The notes under the pieces: model-generated | Seen by the model: only the letters and a program-made list of their open reading frames with translations | Database searches by the model: none | What the model was told of the DNA's origin: nothing | In this document: piece after piece, positions 8,496-16,225 of the stretch | How positions within the stretch are numbered: position 1 is the stretch's first letter | Layout of the letters: each line of letters begins with the position of its first letter | Made by a program: the position numbers and the translations under genes | DNA from: Enterococcus gilvus ATCC BAA-350 | GTDB lineage: Bacteria > Bacillota > Bacilli > Lactobacillales > Enterococcaceae | Direction: 5' to 3' | Length of the DNA stretch: 64,000 nt | Assembly: GCF_000407545.1 (NCBI RefSeq) | Contig: NZ_ASWH01000001.1 | Location: forward strand, 601,001 to 665,000

Positions 8496-8509
8496 CGAAA
8501 ACATGTTCG
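8496..8509. promoter_or_regulatory. SOS-box-like sequence in the cI leader
   Basis: CGAAAACATGTTCG matches 12 of 14 positions of the Gram-positive LexA consensus. It lies between the repressor promoter and its start codon. The fifth base, an important C, is A, so this is weaker than the other two boxes. Confidence 0.35.
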
Positions 8510-8522
8510 TATCAACGATATT

Positions 8523-8604
8523 AGTATAACAAACGTGCGTATAACGCAACAAGCAAAATTATTTATTATTTTATGTTGCGTATACGCACGGAACTTGTTA
8601 TGAT
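8523..8604. promoter_or_regulatory. Divergent cI/cro promoters with two operators
   Basis: Rightward: extended -10 TGTTATGAT (ending at 8604) with TTGCGT 17 bp upstream. Leftward: an extended -10 read on the reverse strand as TGTTATACT, box at 8523-8528. Each promoter overlaps a related palindrome: CGTGCGTATAACGCAAC at 8534-8550 and GTTGCGTATACGCACG at 8575-8590, the two in opposite orientation with centres about 40 bp apart. These are the obvious CI/Cro operators. Confidence 0.75.
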
Positions 8605-8636
8605 TCATTATGTAACAGAGAGGTAGGTGAATAAAA

Positions 8637-8843
8637 ATGTTATTTGACTATAATTTGCTAAAAGAAGCGCGAAAGAACGAAGGTAAAACAAAAGCTGATG
8701 TTGCTGCATATTTAAACATTGATAGAAGTTCATACTCTAGAAAAGAAGACGGATTAATTACTTTCGATGTACGAGAATTAGCTAAGGTAATGGAGTTCTT
8801 GAATATCCCGAGATCAAGAAGAGGAGAATTTTTTTTGGAGTAA
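8637..8843 (+). CDS. Cro-like HTH regulator
   Basis: A 68-residue single-domain helix-turn-helix protein with ADVAAYLNIDRSSYSRKEDG as the recognition part. It is the first rightward gene after the operators, divergent from the repressor, which is the position of Cro in lambdoid-type switches. GAGAGGTAGGTGA precedes the start. It should repress cI and tune early transcription. Confidence 0.85.
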   Translation: MLFDYNLLKEARKNEGKTKADVAAYLNIDRSSYSRKEDGLITFDVRELAKVMEFLNIPRSRRGEFFLE

Positions 8844-8893
8844 ATCGTGCATAAAAGAAACAAACGGCAAAGAAAAACGTGCGTTAAGGAAAC

Positions 8894-8967
8894 TTATCCA
8901 CAGGTGATTTACCTATAATAATAATTTGATGAGAAAAAATAAAATAACGAATTGAAGTTGTGGATAA
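8894..8967. promoter_or_regulatory. Two DnaA boxes in inverted orientation
   Basis: Perfect TTATCCACA at 8894-8902 and its reverse complement at 8959-8967, 56 bp apart, in the 197-bp gap between cro and the next gene. The sequence equals the strongest DnaA box. No gene is seen in this gap. Confidence 0.5.
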
Positions 8968-9040
8968 CTTAGCACCTTGGAAGACTTTTTTACAGCTGAA
9001 GATATGATCGAAATTTAAATAACGCAAAGGATGATAAATA

Positions 9041-9286
9041 ATGACTGAAAAAATCGCCTTAGCAGAAACCATCAAATTGCCTCAATTATCAATGCCAAAG
9101 GATGAAGCGATAAAATATTTCGGATTTGAAGGACATGAATCTACATTCCAAAGATTGTTAGCAGAATTTAAAGTACATCCTGATTTCAAAAGTGGTTATC
9201 GAGCACCGACATACAAAATTGTGCTGATAAACATCAATCTGTTTGATCAATTTTTGGATTGGAAGGACAAAAATAAATTTAAATAG
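9041..9286 (+). CDS. Small early phage protein, unrecognised
   Basis: An 81-residue soluble protein, mixed charge, with an aromatic-rich second half. Size and place directly after cro are those of small DNA-binding or excisionase-like proteins, but I see no certain motif. An AAAGGATGA site lies ahead of the ATG. Probably in one early transcript with cro. Confidence 0.6.
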   Translation: MTEKIALAETIKLPQLSMPKDEAIKYFGFEGHESTFQRLLAEFKVHPDFKSGYRAPTYKIVLININLFDQFLDWKDKNKFK

Positions 9287-9299
9287 AGGAGGTAATAGC

Positions 9300-9446
9300 A
9301 TGAATGAAGTAAAAATCAATGTAAAGCTAACCGGTGTAGAAGAAGCTACTGAAAAAGCAGAGCGATATGTCGAACTATTAAAAGAAGCCAAAGCGTTGGC
9401 AGACGAATTAGCTTCAATGGAGTTTGAAATTGGAATTAAGCAGTAA
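9300..9446 (+). CDS. Small helical phage protein, first of two similar
   Basis: 48 residues, starting at ATG 9300 after AGAGGAGG. A short beta-like start (NEVKINVKLTGVE) is followed by an acidic, alanine-rich helix. The next gene begins in the same way (NIPVNIVIRGVE) and continues as a helix, so the two may be diverged duplicates. No function known. Confidence 0.55.
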   Translation: MNEVKINVKLTGVEEATEKAERYVELLKEAKALADELASMEFEIGIKQ

Positions 9447-9459
9447 AGGAGGCAACAGC

Positions 9460-9657
9460 ATGAATAATATACCAGTAAATATTGTCATTAGAGGGGTGGA
9501 AGCTCTAGAAAGCATAGCAAATAGCCTCAGCACTTTGGCAGAAGATACTAAGGCAAGCAAAGAGTTAAAAGAAACTCTTATTACAAATGTTGACAACATG
9601 CAAAATGCAATCGAAAGACTAAAAAGTGATCCTTTTGGATTAAATGAAGGGGATTAA
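9460..9657 (+). CDS. Small helical phage protein, second of two similar
   Basis: 65 residues from ATG 9460, with AAAGGAGG upstream; only 13 bases separate it from the stop of the previous gene. The start resembles that of its neighbour. The rest is a predicted helix with regularly spaced leucines and isoleucines, which could dimerise. Its 3' end overlaps the end of the convergent gene by 18 bases. Confidence 0.55.
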   Translation: MNNIPVNIVIRGVEALESIANSLSTLAEDTKASKELKETLITNVDNMQNAIERLKSDPFGLNEGD

Positions 9658-9984
9658 TGATTTAACTTTAACGGCAAAATCAAGAACCTTATTGATGTCG
9701 TCTTCAAATTTCGATTCCATAATTGCTATGGCATCGGTTGTTAAGCTCACATAAAAAATAGTATTTCCTGCTAACAATCCAGATATCAGGCCTTTTCTAC
9801 GGAGTTCAAAACATGTGAAATTGACGTCTGAAATTTCCCACTCAGGCATTATGTTTTCATGAATTGAATTAACATCACCAAATAAAACAGCTTTTTCTTT
9901 TGAAATTTTGCTTTTCCTACGATCTATATAGGTCTTGTACATGGACGATAGTAAAAATTTAGCATCATTGGTTAAATTATCCAT
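9640..9984 (-). CDS. Hypothetical phage protein, leftward, YjcQ-like
   Basis: 114 residues from ATG 9984 (reverse strand), which has GTGAGGTG upstream; longer in-frame starts lack such a site. It resembles small YjcQ-type winged-helix phage proteins in length and in FTCFELRRKGLISG, a plausible recognition helix region. It is convergent to the early genes, so it is expressed apart from them, perhaps in the lysogen. Confidence 0.5.
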   Translation of the reverse strand: MDNLTNDAKFLLSSMYKTYIDRRKSKISKEKAVLFGDVNSIHENIMPEWEISDVNFTCFELRRKGLISGLLAGNTIFYVSLTTDAIAIMESKFEDDINKVLDFAVKVKSLIPFI

Positions 9985-10036
9985 AATTTTCACCTCACTT
10001 TCTACAGTGAGTATATCAAACGATAGGAGATAAACG

Positions 10037-10498
10037 ATGAAAAATAAAAAAATTGCACTAGGAGTTACCGCTGCATTGTTTCTAGGATCAACTGTAGGAT
10101 TCGCCGCAGGCGCTGGTTTCTTCGATAACGCAACAACTGTTGAACAGAACATCTACAAACTGGCTAACATTGCTACGCAGAACAAACAGAAGGCAGCAGA
10201 CGTTCAAAGCAAACTTGATCAAACGACTGGGCAACAAAAGAACCTGCAAGATCAGCTAGACAGTTTGAAACAGCAATTGTCAAACAAACAAAACGAGGTC
10301 AATGCGAAGCAGTCTGAAATCGAAGCCAAACAACGTGAAGTCGAATCTAAGCAACAAGAAGTCACGCAAAAACAGCAAGAGGCGGATAAGCTGCGTAATG
10401 AACTATCTAATGCTCAAAATGATTCAACGCAAAAAGACGCACGCATGTCTGAGTTAGCAAATTTGAGCCAACAAAAAGTAAACGAGTTGGGCCAGTAG
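10037..10498 (+). CDS. Exported or membrane-anchored coiled-coil protein
   Basis: 153 residues. A basic start and hydrophobic segment (residues 5-25, with VGFAAGAGFF) look like a signal peptide or anchor. Residues 45-150 are a Q/K/E-rich coiled coil with repeats of the type NAKQSEIEAKQREVESKQ. GGAGA lies before ATG 10037. Nothing else is recognisable. It stands with two further small membrane proteins. Confidence 0.65.
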   Translation: MKNKKIALGVTAALFLGSTVGFAAGAGFFDNATTVEQNIYKLANIATQNKQKAADVQSKLDQTTGQQKNLQDQLDSLKQQLSNKQNEVNAKQSEIEAKQREVESKQQEVTQKQQEADKLRNELSNAQNDSTQKDARMSELANLSQQKVNELGQ

Positions 10499-10506
10499 GG
10501 GGTTTA

Positions 10507-10692
10507 ATGATGAAAAAACTCTATTGGCTTCGCAGAACTGGAGCAATGCTATTGGCGTTCGGGATAGGTGCAGCACTAACAGGAAGTATTCCAGAATGGT
10601 TAAAGGCAGTTTATGTAACTGCAGTGTTCGGATTGGTACTTATCTATGACGTAACTGAATACGAAGTAAAAAAAGCCAACCGAGGGGGCTGA
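10507..10692 (+). CDS. Small two-segment membrane protein
   Basis: 61 residues, with hydrophobic stretches at about 12-28 and 34-48 and a charged C-terminus. It follows the coiled-coil gene by 8 bases, with GGGGG before the start. Unrecognised. Confidence 0.55.
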   Translation: MMKKLYWLRRTGAMLLAFGIGAALTGSIPEWLKAVYVTAVFGLVLIYDVTEYEVKKANRGG

Positions 10693-10694
10693 CA

Positions 10695-10793
10695 ATGAGT
10701 AGCAGTGACATCATTACTCTTTCAACAATTGTTTTTGGATTAGCTTCAATAATCATCAATGTGTATTTGATTGTAAGAGATATATTTTTTTAA
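10695..10793 (+). CDS. Very small membrane protein (32 residues)
   Basis: ATG 10695 to TAA 10793 encodes 32 residues with one membrane segment, about residues 7-26 (ITLSTIVFGLASIIINVYLI). It starts 2 bases after the previous stop and has GAGGGGG upstream. Its place in a tight row of membrane genes supports it. Confidence 0.5.
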   Translation: MSSSDIITLSTIVFGLASIIINVYLIVRDIFF

Positions 10794-10810
10794 ATGTCGG
10801 GGGTACAAAA

Positions 10811-11080
10811 ATGGAGATTCAAATAACTGGAACACCAAATGAAGTTGAAGAAATGTTTCGTCGTATTGGTAAAAGTAAAGAACCAGTTGATTTAACAATA
10901 AACAATATCAATCCAAATAGGGCTTTGAAAGTTGCAAAAAGTATAGAAGACGTAACCTATAGTCTTTCTAATGACAACGTTGTAAACACGGAAAACATTT
11001 CACCTGAATCAATTACAATCATTGCTGAATGTCAGTTGAGCCCGGTAATGAAGCTACGTTCTTCAAGGGAGGTAATTTAA
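10811..11080 (+). CDS. Hypothetical early phage protein
   Basis: 89 soluble residues after a GGGGGT site. The start is beta-like (EIQITGTPNEVEEMF). Not recognised. Last gene before a 91-bp gap that holds a hairpin. Confidence 0.5.
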   Translation: MEIQITGTPNEVEEMFRRIGKSKEPVDLTINNINPNRALKVAKSIEDVTYSLSNDNVVNTENISPESITIIAECQLSPVMKLRSSREVI

Positions 11081-11104
11081 ATTGCTCCGTACCTCTTTAG
11101 TCAC

Positions 11105-11142
11105 AAAAAAAGACTAGCCCCGTCTACCAAACTAAGCTAGTC
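11105..11142 (-). terminator. Hairpin with A-run on the left, reverse-strand terminator form
   Basis: GACTAGC (11112-11118) and GCTAGTC (11136-11142) pair, preceded by seven A. Read on the reverse strand this is a stem followed by seven T. No leftward gene is near on its right, so it may block antisense transcription or act as an RNA leader structure. Confidence 0.4.
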
Positions 11143-11171
11143 AAAATACATCTATATAAGGAGAGTTTATC

Positions 11172-11516
11172 ATGACATCACGCGATAGTCTAGGCGTTCC
11201 TATGGAACCGCCGGAAGAAAAAGAAATATTGAAAGATATCTACGGAGATCCAATTTATTTGAACAGTACCATTTACATCAATAAAGATGGTCTGCTGCTT
11301 GAAGAAAACTTAGAACGCTATACAAATGAGTATGTGGAGGAGTTAACCGCAGGCGAAGCGAACGAAGAACTTAGAGAAGCTATGCTGCCAAGTGAGTATT
11401 CAGAGGTAGTCAAAGAAGCTTTACTCACTTGGATCGTAAATAACGGCTATGCGAAGTTTTTCGACTTACATCCTAAGAGAGGAGAGGACGTTTTTGAATC
11501 TAGAAGATATCACTAG
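11172..11516 (+). CDS. Hypothetical acidic phage protein
   Basis: 114 residues, acidic, start ATG 11172 with AAGGAG upstream. Unrecognised. It overlaps the next gene's TTG start by 23 bases and opens the replication cassette. Confidence 0.55.
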   Translation: MTSRDSLGVPMEPPEEKEILKDIYGDPIYLNSTIYINKDGLLLEENLERYTNEYVEELTAGEANEELREAMLPSEYSEVVKEALLTWIVNNGYAKFFDLHPKRGEDVFESRRYH

Positions 11517-11991
11517 AGAAATCGAATTGATGAGACAAGTACAAAAATCAAAACTAGATCTGTACGATCGTCAGATAGCTGAAATTACAGACGCAAAAGT
11601 AGCATTTTTAAATAAATCAAAGCAGGAGTTAGATGCTGCGATAGAGATTCAAAGGCAGCTCTTAGGTGACGTGGAGTCGGTAGAAACTGAGAGTTTCTTA
11701 ATCAGTAAAAAACACCCAAATATGAAAAGTAAGACAACTTACAAATTGAATCTTCCAAAATCAAAAGAGGAAAAAGTCCGATTTGATCGATACATGAAGG
11801 AAGAACATCCAGGTTTAATAAAGGAAGAATTAGTGGTCAAACCTATACAAAATGATATTAAGCAACTTCTAGTCGATGGAATTTTCCATATGACTGATGA
11901 AGGATTGTTGATTGATGATAACGGAATGGCTATTCCAAACACAACCGTTGATGTTAAGGGAATCGAAGTGAAAGTGAAGGTGAAAGAGTAG
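11494..11991 (+). CDS. Coiled-coil phage protein, possibly Gam-like
   Basis: 165 residues. I take TTG 11494 as start because GGAGAGG lies 6 bases upstream; ATG 11449 has no site. Residues 1-55 form a long helix (ITREIELMRQVQKSKLDLYD) and the second half is a small alpha/beta domain. A helix-first protein ahead of recombination genes recalls Mu Gam-type end-protecting proteins, but this is a weak resemblance. Confidence 0.5.
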   Translation: MNLEDITREIELMRQVQKSKLDLYDRQIAEITDAKVAFLNKSKQELDAAIEIQRQLLGDVESVETESFLISKKHPNMKSKTTYKLNLPKSKEEKVRFDRYMKEEHPGLIKEELVVKPIQNDIKQLLVDGIFHMTDEGLLIDDNGMAIPNTTVDVKGIEVKVKVKE

Positions 11992-12333
11992 ATGGAAAAA
12001 ACAAAAATGCAAGTCTTACTAGATTATTTACGAACGCACCCAACAGGTACAAACCAAGAAATCGCCGATGGGCTGGGTGAAGGCTATGATCGGGAGTTTG
12101 TTAAAGGAAATATTTCTATTATGAAAACTCGTAAATGGATTAAAGTAACAGGCCAAGGAGCTAATCGTACCATCGAAGTAACGTATGAAGATCCGGCCAA
12201 CATGCAAGAGTATAAAAAAGGAATTTATACTCAAATGCTACCAACGTTGCTCCATTCTTTCGAACAAACGACGAATATTCAAGATCAAGTGTTGGCTGCC
12301 AAAACGATATTTAAAATTCTAGATAATTTATAA
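11992..12333 (+). CDS. Winged-helix-like phage protein
   Basis: 113 residues, starting directly after the previous stop. The first 55 residues look like a winged helix (LDYLRTHPTGTNQEIADGLG then FVKGNISIMKTRKWIKVTG), so DNA binding is likely. The C-terminal half is helical. Position suggests a role in replication or recombination. Confidence 0.6.
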   Translation: MEKTKMQVLLDYLRTHPTGTNQEIADGLGEGYDREFVKGNISIMKTRKWIKVTGQGANRTIEVTYEDPANMQEYKKGIYTQMLPTLLHSFEQTTNIQDQVLAAKTIFKILDNL

Positions 12334-12345
12334 GGAGGACGAATA

Positions 12346-13128
12346 ATGTTCCAGTTACCGGAAAACAAACCGCAGGTCCCGAAAGATACGCCACGAAATT
12401 ACTTTATTTGGGGAGAAACGATGAGTGGCAAGTCTTATCTTGCAAGCGAGTTTCCAAACCCCATCGTTTTGAATACTGATGGAAATGCTGAGGCAAATAG
12501 CGTTCCATCGATTCAAATTCGGAATGTGAAAGATAAATCTGGGAAGATCGTCAAAGGCGCTCCAGAACAAATTGGGGAAGTAATCCTTGCTTTACAAACA
12601 CAGACACATTCTTATGAAACAGTTGTTTTAGATGTAATCGATGACATTATCGAGATGATCAAACAATATGTTCAAGTTGAAAATGGTGTGAAGTCATTAG
12701 GTGATATTCCTTATGGAAAAGGCTACGACGCTTTTAATGGTTTACTCACTGAACTAGTTATTGATCTTAAAACTTTACCTATGAATGTCGTCTATATCAG
12801 TAGGCAAATTCAAAAGATGGAAAACAATGTCTACATTGATATCCCTTCACTAAAAGATAAATACGTAAACTTGATCAACGGAAATAGTGATTTAAATATC
12901 CAAACCAAAAAACTCGGCAACAAATACATTCGACGGGTTGAAGCTCGTCGCAAATCTTACACAAGAGATCATGTGGATGATCAAAAAATCTTAGCTATTT
13001 TAGACACCATCACTGGTGTATTTGATAGAACGCAGCGAACAAGTCGGCAAGATCAAGACAAAATCGCTAACGATATCACCAAACAACAAGAAACACGATT
13101 TGAACCACAAGAAAGCAAACCATTATAA
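12346..13128 (+). CDS. Sak4-like AAA ATPase (phage recombinase)
   Basis: 260 residues of the AAA_24 type. Walker A is GETMSGKSYL near residues 25-34 and a Walker B-like YETVVLDVID is near 90-99. In phages, Sak4 proteins are RecA-fold single-strand annealing or exchange ATPases that work with an SSB. The next gene codes for a DUF669 protein, commonly the SSB partner. GGAGG stands before ATG 12346. Confidence 0.8.
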   Translation: MFQLPENKPQVPKDTPRNYFIWGETMSGKSYLASEFPNPIVLNTDGNAEANSVPSIQIRNVKDKSGKIVKGAPEQIGEVILALQTQTHSYETVVLDVIDDIIEMIKQYVQVENGVKSLGDIPYGKGYDAFNGLLTELVIDLKTLPMNVVYISRQIQKMENNVYIDIPSLKDKYVNLINGNSDLNIQTKKLGNKYIRRVEARRKSYTRDHVDDQKILAILDTITGVFDRTQRTSRQDQDKIANDITKQQETRFEPQESKPL

Positions 13129-13149
13129 AGAAGAAGAGGAGAATGAACA

Positions 13150-13683
13150 ATGTCATTACTAGATTTAGCGAAGGAAATTAAAGATAATTTTAACCCCGAA
13201 ACAGATAAGGTAAACAGCGGAGGGAATCGTATTCCGGCAGGGACATACGACACTGTTATTGCGAATGTAGAGTTCGCAAACTATGATAGCGGCTGGGAGA
13301 ACATCGTTGTTACTGCGGAGATTACAACTGGTGAATTATCTGGACGTAAAGAATTAGTAAGTTTTTCGTTTATTGAAGACTGGAATGGAAAAGCAATTCA
13401 TGAATACGTATTACAACGCAATATGAAACTTGCCCAAAAATTGGCCTTCATCGGGGATTATGCCTTCAAAGAGACTGATTTCCAAGATACTTATTCAGTT
13501 GCACTGGCTCTAAAAAATATTATTGGAACTCAAATGGTTCTAACAATCAAAGAGCGTGAAAACAAAAAAGATAAAGAAAATCCGTTCCGCGAGTATGAAG
13601 TGGACGGTTATCCAAATGAAACGGATTTTGCTCCTGAAACTGATCGCGGTTTTCCGTCGGATGACGATGCACCTGCATTGTAA
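13150..13683 (+). CDS. DUF669 protein, SSB-like
   Basis: 177 residues with an OB-fold-like core (residues 25-125, with PAGTYDTVIANVEF) and an acidic C-terminal tail that ends in SDDDAPAL, like the acidic tip of single-stranded DNA binding proteins. Together with the Sak4-like gene before and the primase after, it belongs to the replication-recombination cassette. SSB function is inferred. Confidence 0.8.
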   Translation: MSLLDLAKEIKDNFNPETDKVNSGGNRIPAGTYDTVIANVEFANYDSGWENIVVTAEITTGELSGRKELVSFSFIEDWNGKAIHEYVLQRNMKLAQKLAFIGDYAFKETDFQDTYSVALALKNIIGTQMVLTIKERENKKDKENPFREYEVDGYPNETDFAPETDRGFPSDDDAPAL

Positions 13684-13693
13684 GGCTTGAACT

Positions 13694-14515
13694 ATGACAA
13701 TGATGGATTGGGCACTTAAATATAGCAGGTTGGGCTTTTCAGTGATACCAATGAAAGAAAAGACTCCTCTCATTAAATTTGCTGATTGCCCACCATTAAC
13801 AGAAAAAGAAATACAAGACCTTTGGACGAAGTATCCGGATGCAAATATTGCAGTCAAAACAGATAAGTTTTTTGTGATCGATATTGATCGCCACGAGGGC
13901 GGGGATGACGGTTTTAAGTCGATTGCTTTATATGATTATCCCGAACATTTCAGAGACACGATGTATCAGATGACACCAAACGGTGGAGAACAACTTTTCT
14001 ATTTCAAGAAAGACAGTCTGCCAGCTAACCAAAATATCGGTTGGTTGGCGGGTGTTGATGTGAAAGCTCATCCGAATAATTATGTGATGGTCCCACCGTC
14101 AACAACGAAAAAAGGCACGTATGAATGGGCAGTATCAGAGTTTAATATTGCTCCAGATAAAATCGTGACTGCCTCAAAAGAACTGATTCAAGCAGTTATC
14201 AAACTGGCAAGAGAAGATACCAATTTTAAACGCCCTGACTTTAGAGCTAAGACAGGTACGAAAAACAAGACTACTGAAATACTTGAGACGGTCGCGGAAG
14301 GCTTTGGATCATCTAATAGTGGACGTAACGACAAGTTAGCGAAGTTTGTAGGAGGATTACTTTTACGAGGTGTAGAAGAAGATCGTATCAGAGCATTGGC
14401 GAATCAAACGAATCGAAATAGCATCAACCCGCTTCCAAACAAAGAAGTAGTAGCAACAGTAGAGAGTATCATCAAGAAACATCACCGCGAGAAAGGGGTT
14501 GTTGTAAATCAGTAG
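13694..14515 (+). CDS. Bifunctional primase/polymerase (prim-pol) domain protein
   Basis: 273 residues. The N-terminal 165 residues are a prim-pol domain: WALKYSRLGFSVIPM at the start, metal-binding acidic residues in VIDIDRH, and PPSTTKKGTYEW later. It should make primers for phage replication. The helicase domain is not fused but follows as a separate gene. The C-terminal region, about 200-273, is a small helical domain. Confidence 0.85.
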   Translation: MTMMDWALKYSRLGFSVIPMKEKTPLIKFADCPPLTEKEIQDLWTKYPDANIAVKTDKFFVIDIDRHEGGDDGFKSIALYDYPEHFRDTMYQMTPNGGEQLFYFKKDSLPANQNIGWLAGVDVKAHPNNYVMVPPSTTKKGTYEWAVSEFNIAPDKIVTASKELIQAVIKLAREDTNFKRPDFRAKTGTKNKTTEILETVAEGFGSSNSGRNDKLAKFVGGLLLRGVEEDRIRALANQTNRNSINPLPNKEVVATVESIIKKHHREKGVVVNQ

Positions 14516-15893
14516 AGAAAAACCAGTCATTGATTTAACACCCTACCAAAAACAAAAGGAAATCGAACAAAAGCGAGACGATGCGTATCAAAATTGGGGA
14601 TTTATTTTCAATAAGGATGGGCAGTTAAAGAAGAACTCAATAGTCAATGTTGAAGCTATTTTAGCCAACGATCCTAATTTGATTGGAAAAATCGCCTATA
14701 ACCAGTTTACCTATGATGTCGAAATTACCGAGCTAATACCATTAGAGTATTTCAGTATTGAGAAAGGGATCGCCAAGAATGATTTAGAACCCGCTTTACT
14801 GAGTTATTTTGAAAAATATTACCAAGTATTATTCCCGAAAGGGAACGTCAATGATGCCATCGTTAACATAGCCAACCGACAGAAATACAATCCCGTTAAA
14901 GACTATTTTGAACATTGTTATAAAGATTGGGACGAAGAGTCCAGAATTGCAGAATTTTTTCCTGCCTATCTAGGTGTTGAATACAGTAGTTTAACTACTT
15001 TAATTACAAAACTTTGGTTAGTAGGAGCAGTCACGAAAGTATATGAGCCATTAGCAAAATTCGATTTTGTTCTTGATCTCGTTGGTGGTCAAGGATCAGG
15101 GAAGACGACGGTTCTTCAAAAATTAGGCGGGCAATGGTATACCGATCAAATAACTGACTTTAAGGATAAGGACAATTTTGCCAACATGCTGCGAGCTTTA
15201 ATTGTGAACGATGACGAAATGGTTGCAACAGAAAACAGTAAGTTCGAAGAAATAAAAAAGTTTGTCACTGCTCAATATCTTGAATTTCGTAAGCCGTTTG
15301 ACCGGCGGGCGGAACGATATCCCAAAAATTTCGTTATCGCTCGTACCACAAACCATATTGAATATTTAAAAGACAAGACGGGTGAACGACGCTTTCTCCC
15401 ACTGCTTACTAACCCAGAGAACCAAATCTATCATCCAGTGACAGATTTAACTCAAGAATACGTGGATCAATTATGGGGTGAAACAGTCAATTTATATAAA
15501 AATGGTTTCACCTTCACTTTATCAGCAGAAGAAGCAGAAGAATTAGAAGACCATAGAAAGAATTTCCAATATCAAGATGATGTAGAACAAGCTATTAACA
15601 CTTACCTTGATATTGATATTCCACGAGGCTTTGAATCTTGGGATCGCTATGATCGACAAGACTACATTCAAGACATGATGCAAAAAGGATATTCCTCAAA
15701 AGGAAATCAAGATGAAAAACGCGAGCGAGTCACTAGTACGGATATCGCGTGGGAGTGTTTTAGAAAGGAAATAACTTCAGATCGAAAATTGGCCAATAAG
15801 ATTAAATATATTTTTGATAATAAAAAAGGATGGAAGAAAACAAGATTTAGAGTGAACAAAATTTCAAAAGATGGGTACGGAAAAAGTAATTAA
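14508..15893 (+). CDS. VapE/D5-type phage replicative helicase, non-canonical start
   Basis: About 461 residues of superfamily 3-like helicase (virulence-associated protein E family). Walker A is GGQGSGKTTV, Walker B IVNDDEM, and ERRFLPLL is the usual arginine-finger region. The coding frame clearly extends left of the first permitted start (TTG 14679) to an in-frame TAA at 14505-14507. In that extension there is no ATG, GTG or TTG. ATC at 14508 is followed by Ser-Arg-Glu-Lys and lies 10 bases after AAAGGGG, so it stands where an ATG would be expected. I use it as provisional start. Confidence 0.75.
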   Translation: MSREKPVIDLTPYQKQKEIEQKRDDAYQNWGFIFNKDGQLKKNSIVNVEAILANDPNLIGKIAYNQFTYDVEITELIPLEYFSIEKGIAKNDLEPALLSYFEKYYQVLFPKGNVNDAIVNIANRQKYNPVKDYFEHCYKDWDEESRIAEFFPAYLGVEYSSLTTLITKLWLVGAVTKVYEPLAKFDFVLDLVGGQGSGKTTVLQKLGGQWYTDQITDFKDKDNFANMLRALIVNDDEMVATENSKFEEIKKFVTAQYLEFRKPFDRRAERYPKNFVIARTTNHIEYLKDKTGERRFLPLLTNPENQIYHPVTDLTQEYVDQLWGETVNLYKNGFTFTLSAEEAEELEDHRKNFQYQDDVEQAINTYLDIDIPRGFESWDRYDRQDYIQDMMQKGYSSKGNQDEKRERVTSTDIAWECFRKEITSDRKLANKIKYIFDNKKGWKKTRFRVNKISKDGYGKSN

Positions 15894-15902
15894 TACCTAA
15901 AC

Positions 15903-16213
15903 GTGTCGTCAGCGTGTAGACAAAAAATATTTTTGACGACACACTTAACGCCAAGGGGCACAAGGGATACAGCCTATCGTGTCGTCAATATCTCTATATT
16001 TTAATAAGTTTATATTATTTATATATTGAAAAATCTGCGCACGCGAGGGAAAGTTCAGCGGATATTGAATTATTGACGACACACTATGGCTCAACCTCTT
16101 GGGGCAGTAAAGCTCATGCCGTGTAGTCAATAATTCTTACTGACGACACACCTTAAATAAACGTTGGTATATTAACATTCTAAAAAAATATTGACGACAC
16201 ATTTAGACGACAC
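15903..16213. repeat. Iteron array, candidate phage replication origin
   Basis: This 332-bp gene-free gap holds six exact copies of TGACGACAC, in both orientations (15903, 15934, 15979, 16074, 16141, 16192), and two copies with one mismatch (16121, 16205). An almost pure A/T stretch lies at about 15988-16035. Two inverted pairs (15932-15989 and 16071-16131) enclose similar spacers. Iterons next to an AT-rich element, beside the helicase gene, are typical of theta origins. Confidence 0.65.
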
Positions 16214-16225
16214 AGTGGAGGATAT

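Noticed and set aside
14508..14515. Programmed +1 frameshift fusing prim-pol and VapE helicase
   Set aside because: Only 8 bases lie between the limiting stops, and CAG-TAG is not a known +1 slip context. A near-cognate or mutated start is simpler, though a fusion is not excluded.
15903..16213. CRISPR array made of TGACGACAC repeats
   Set aside because: The repeats are 9 bp, in both orientations and irregularly spaced; no cas gene is near.
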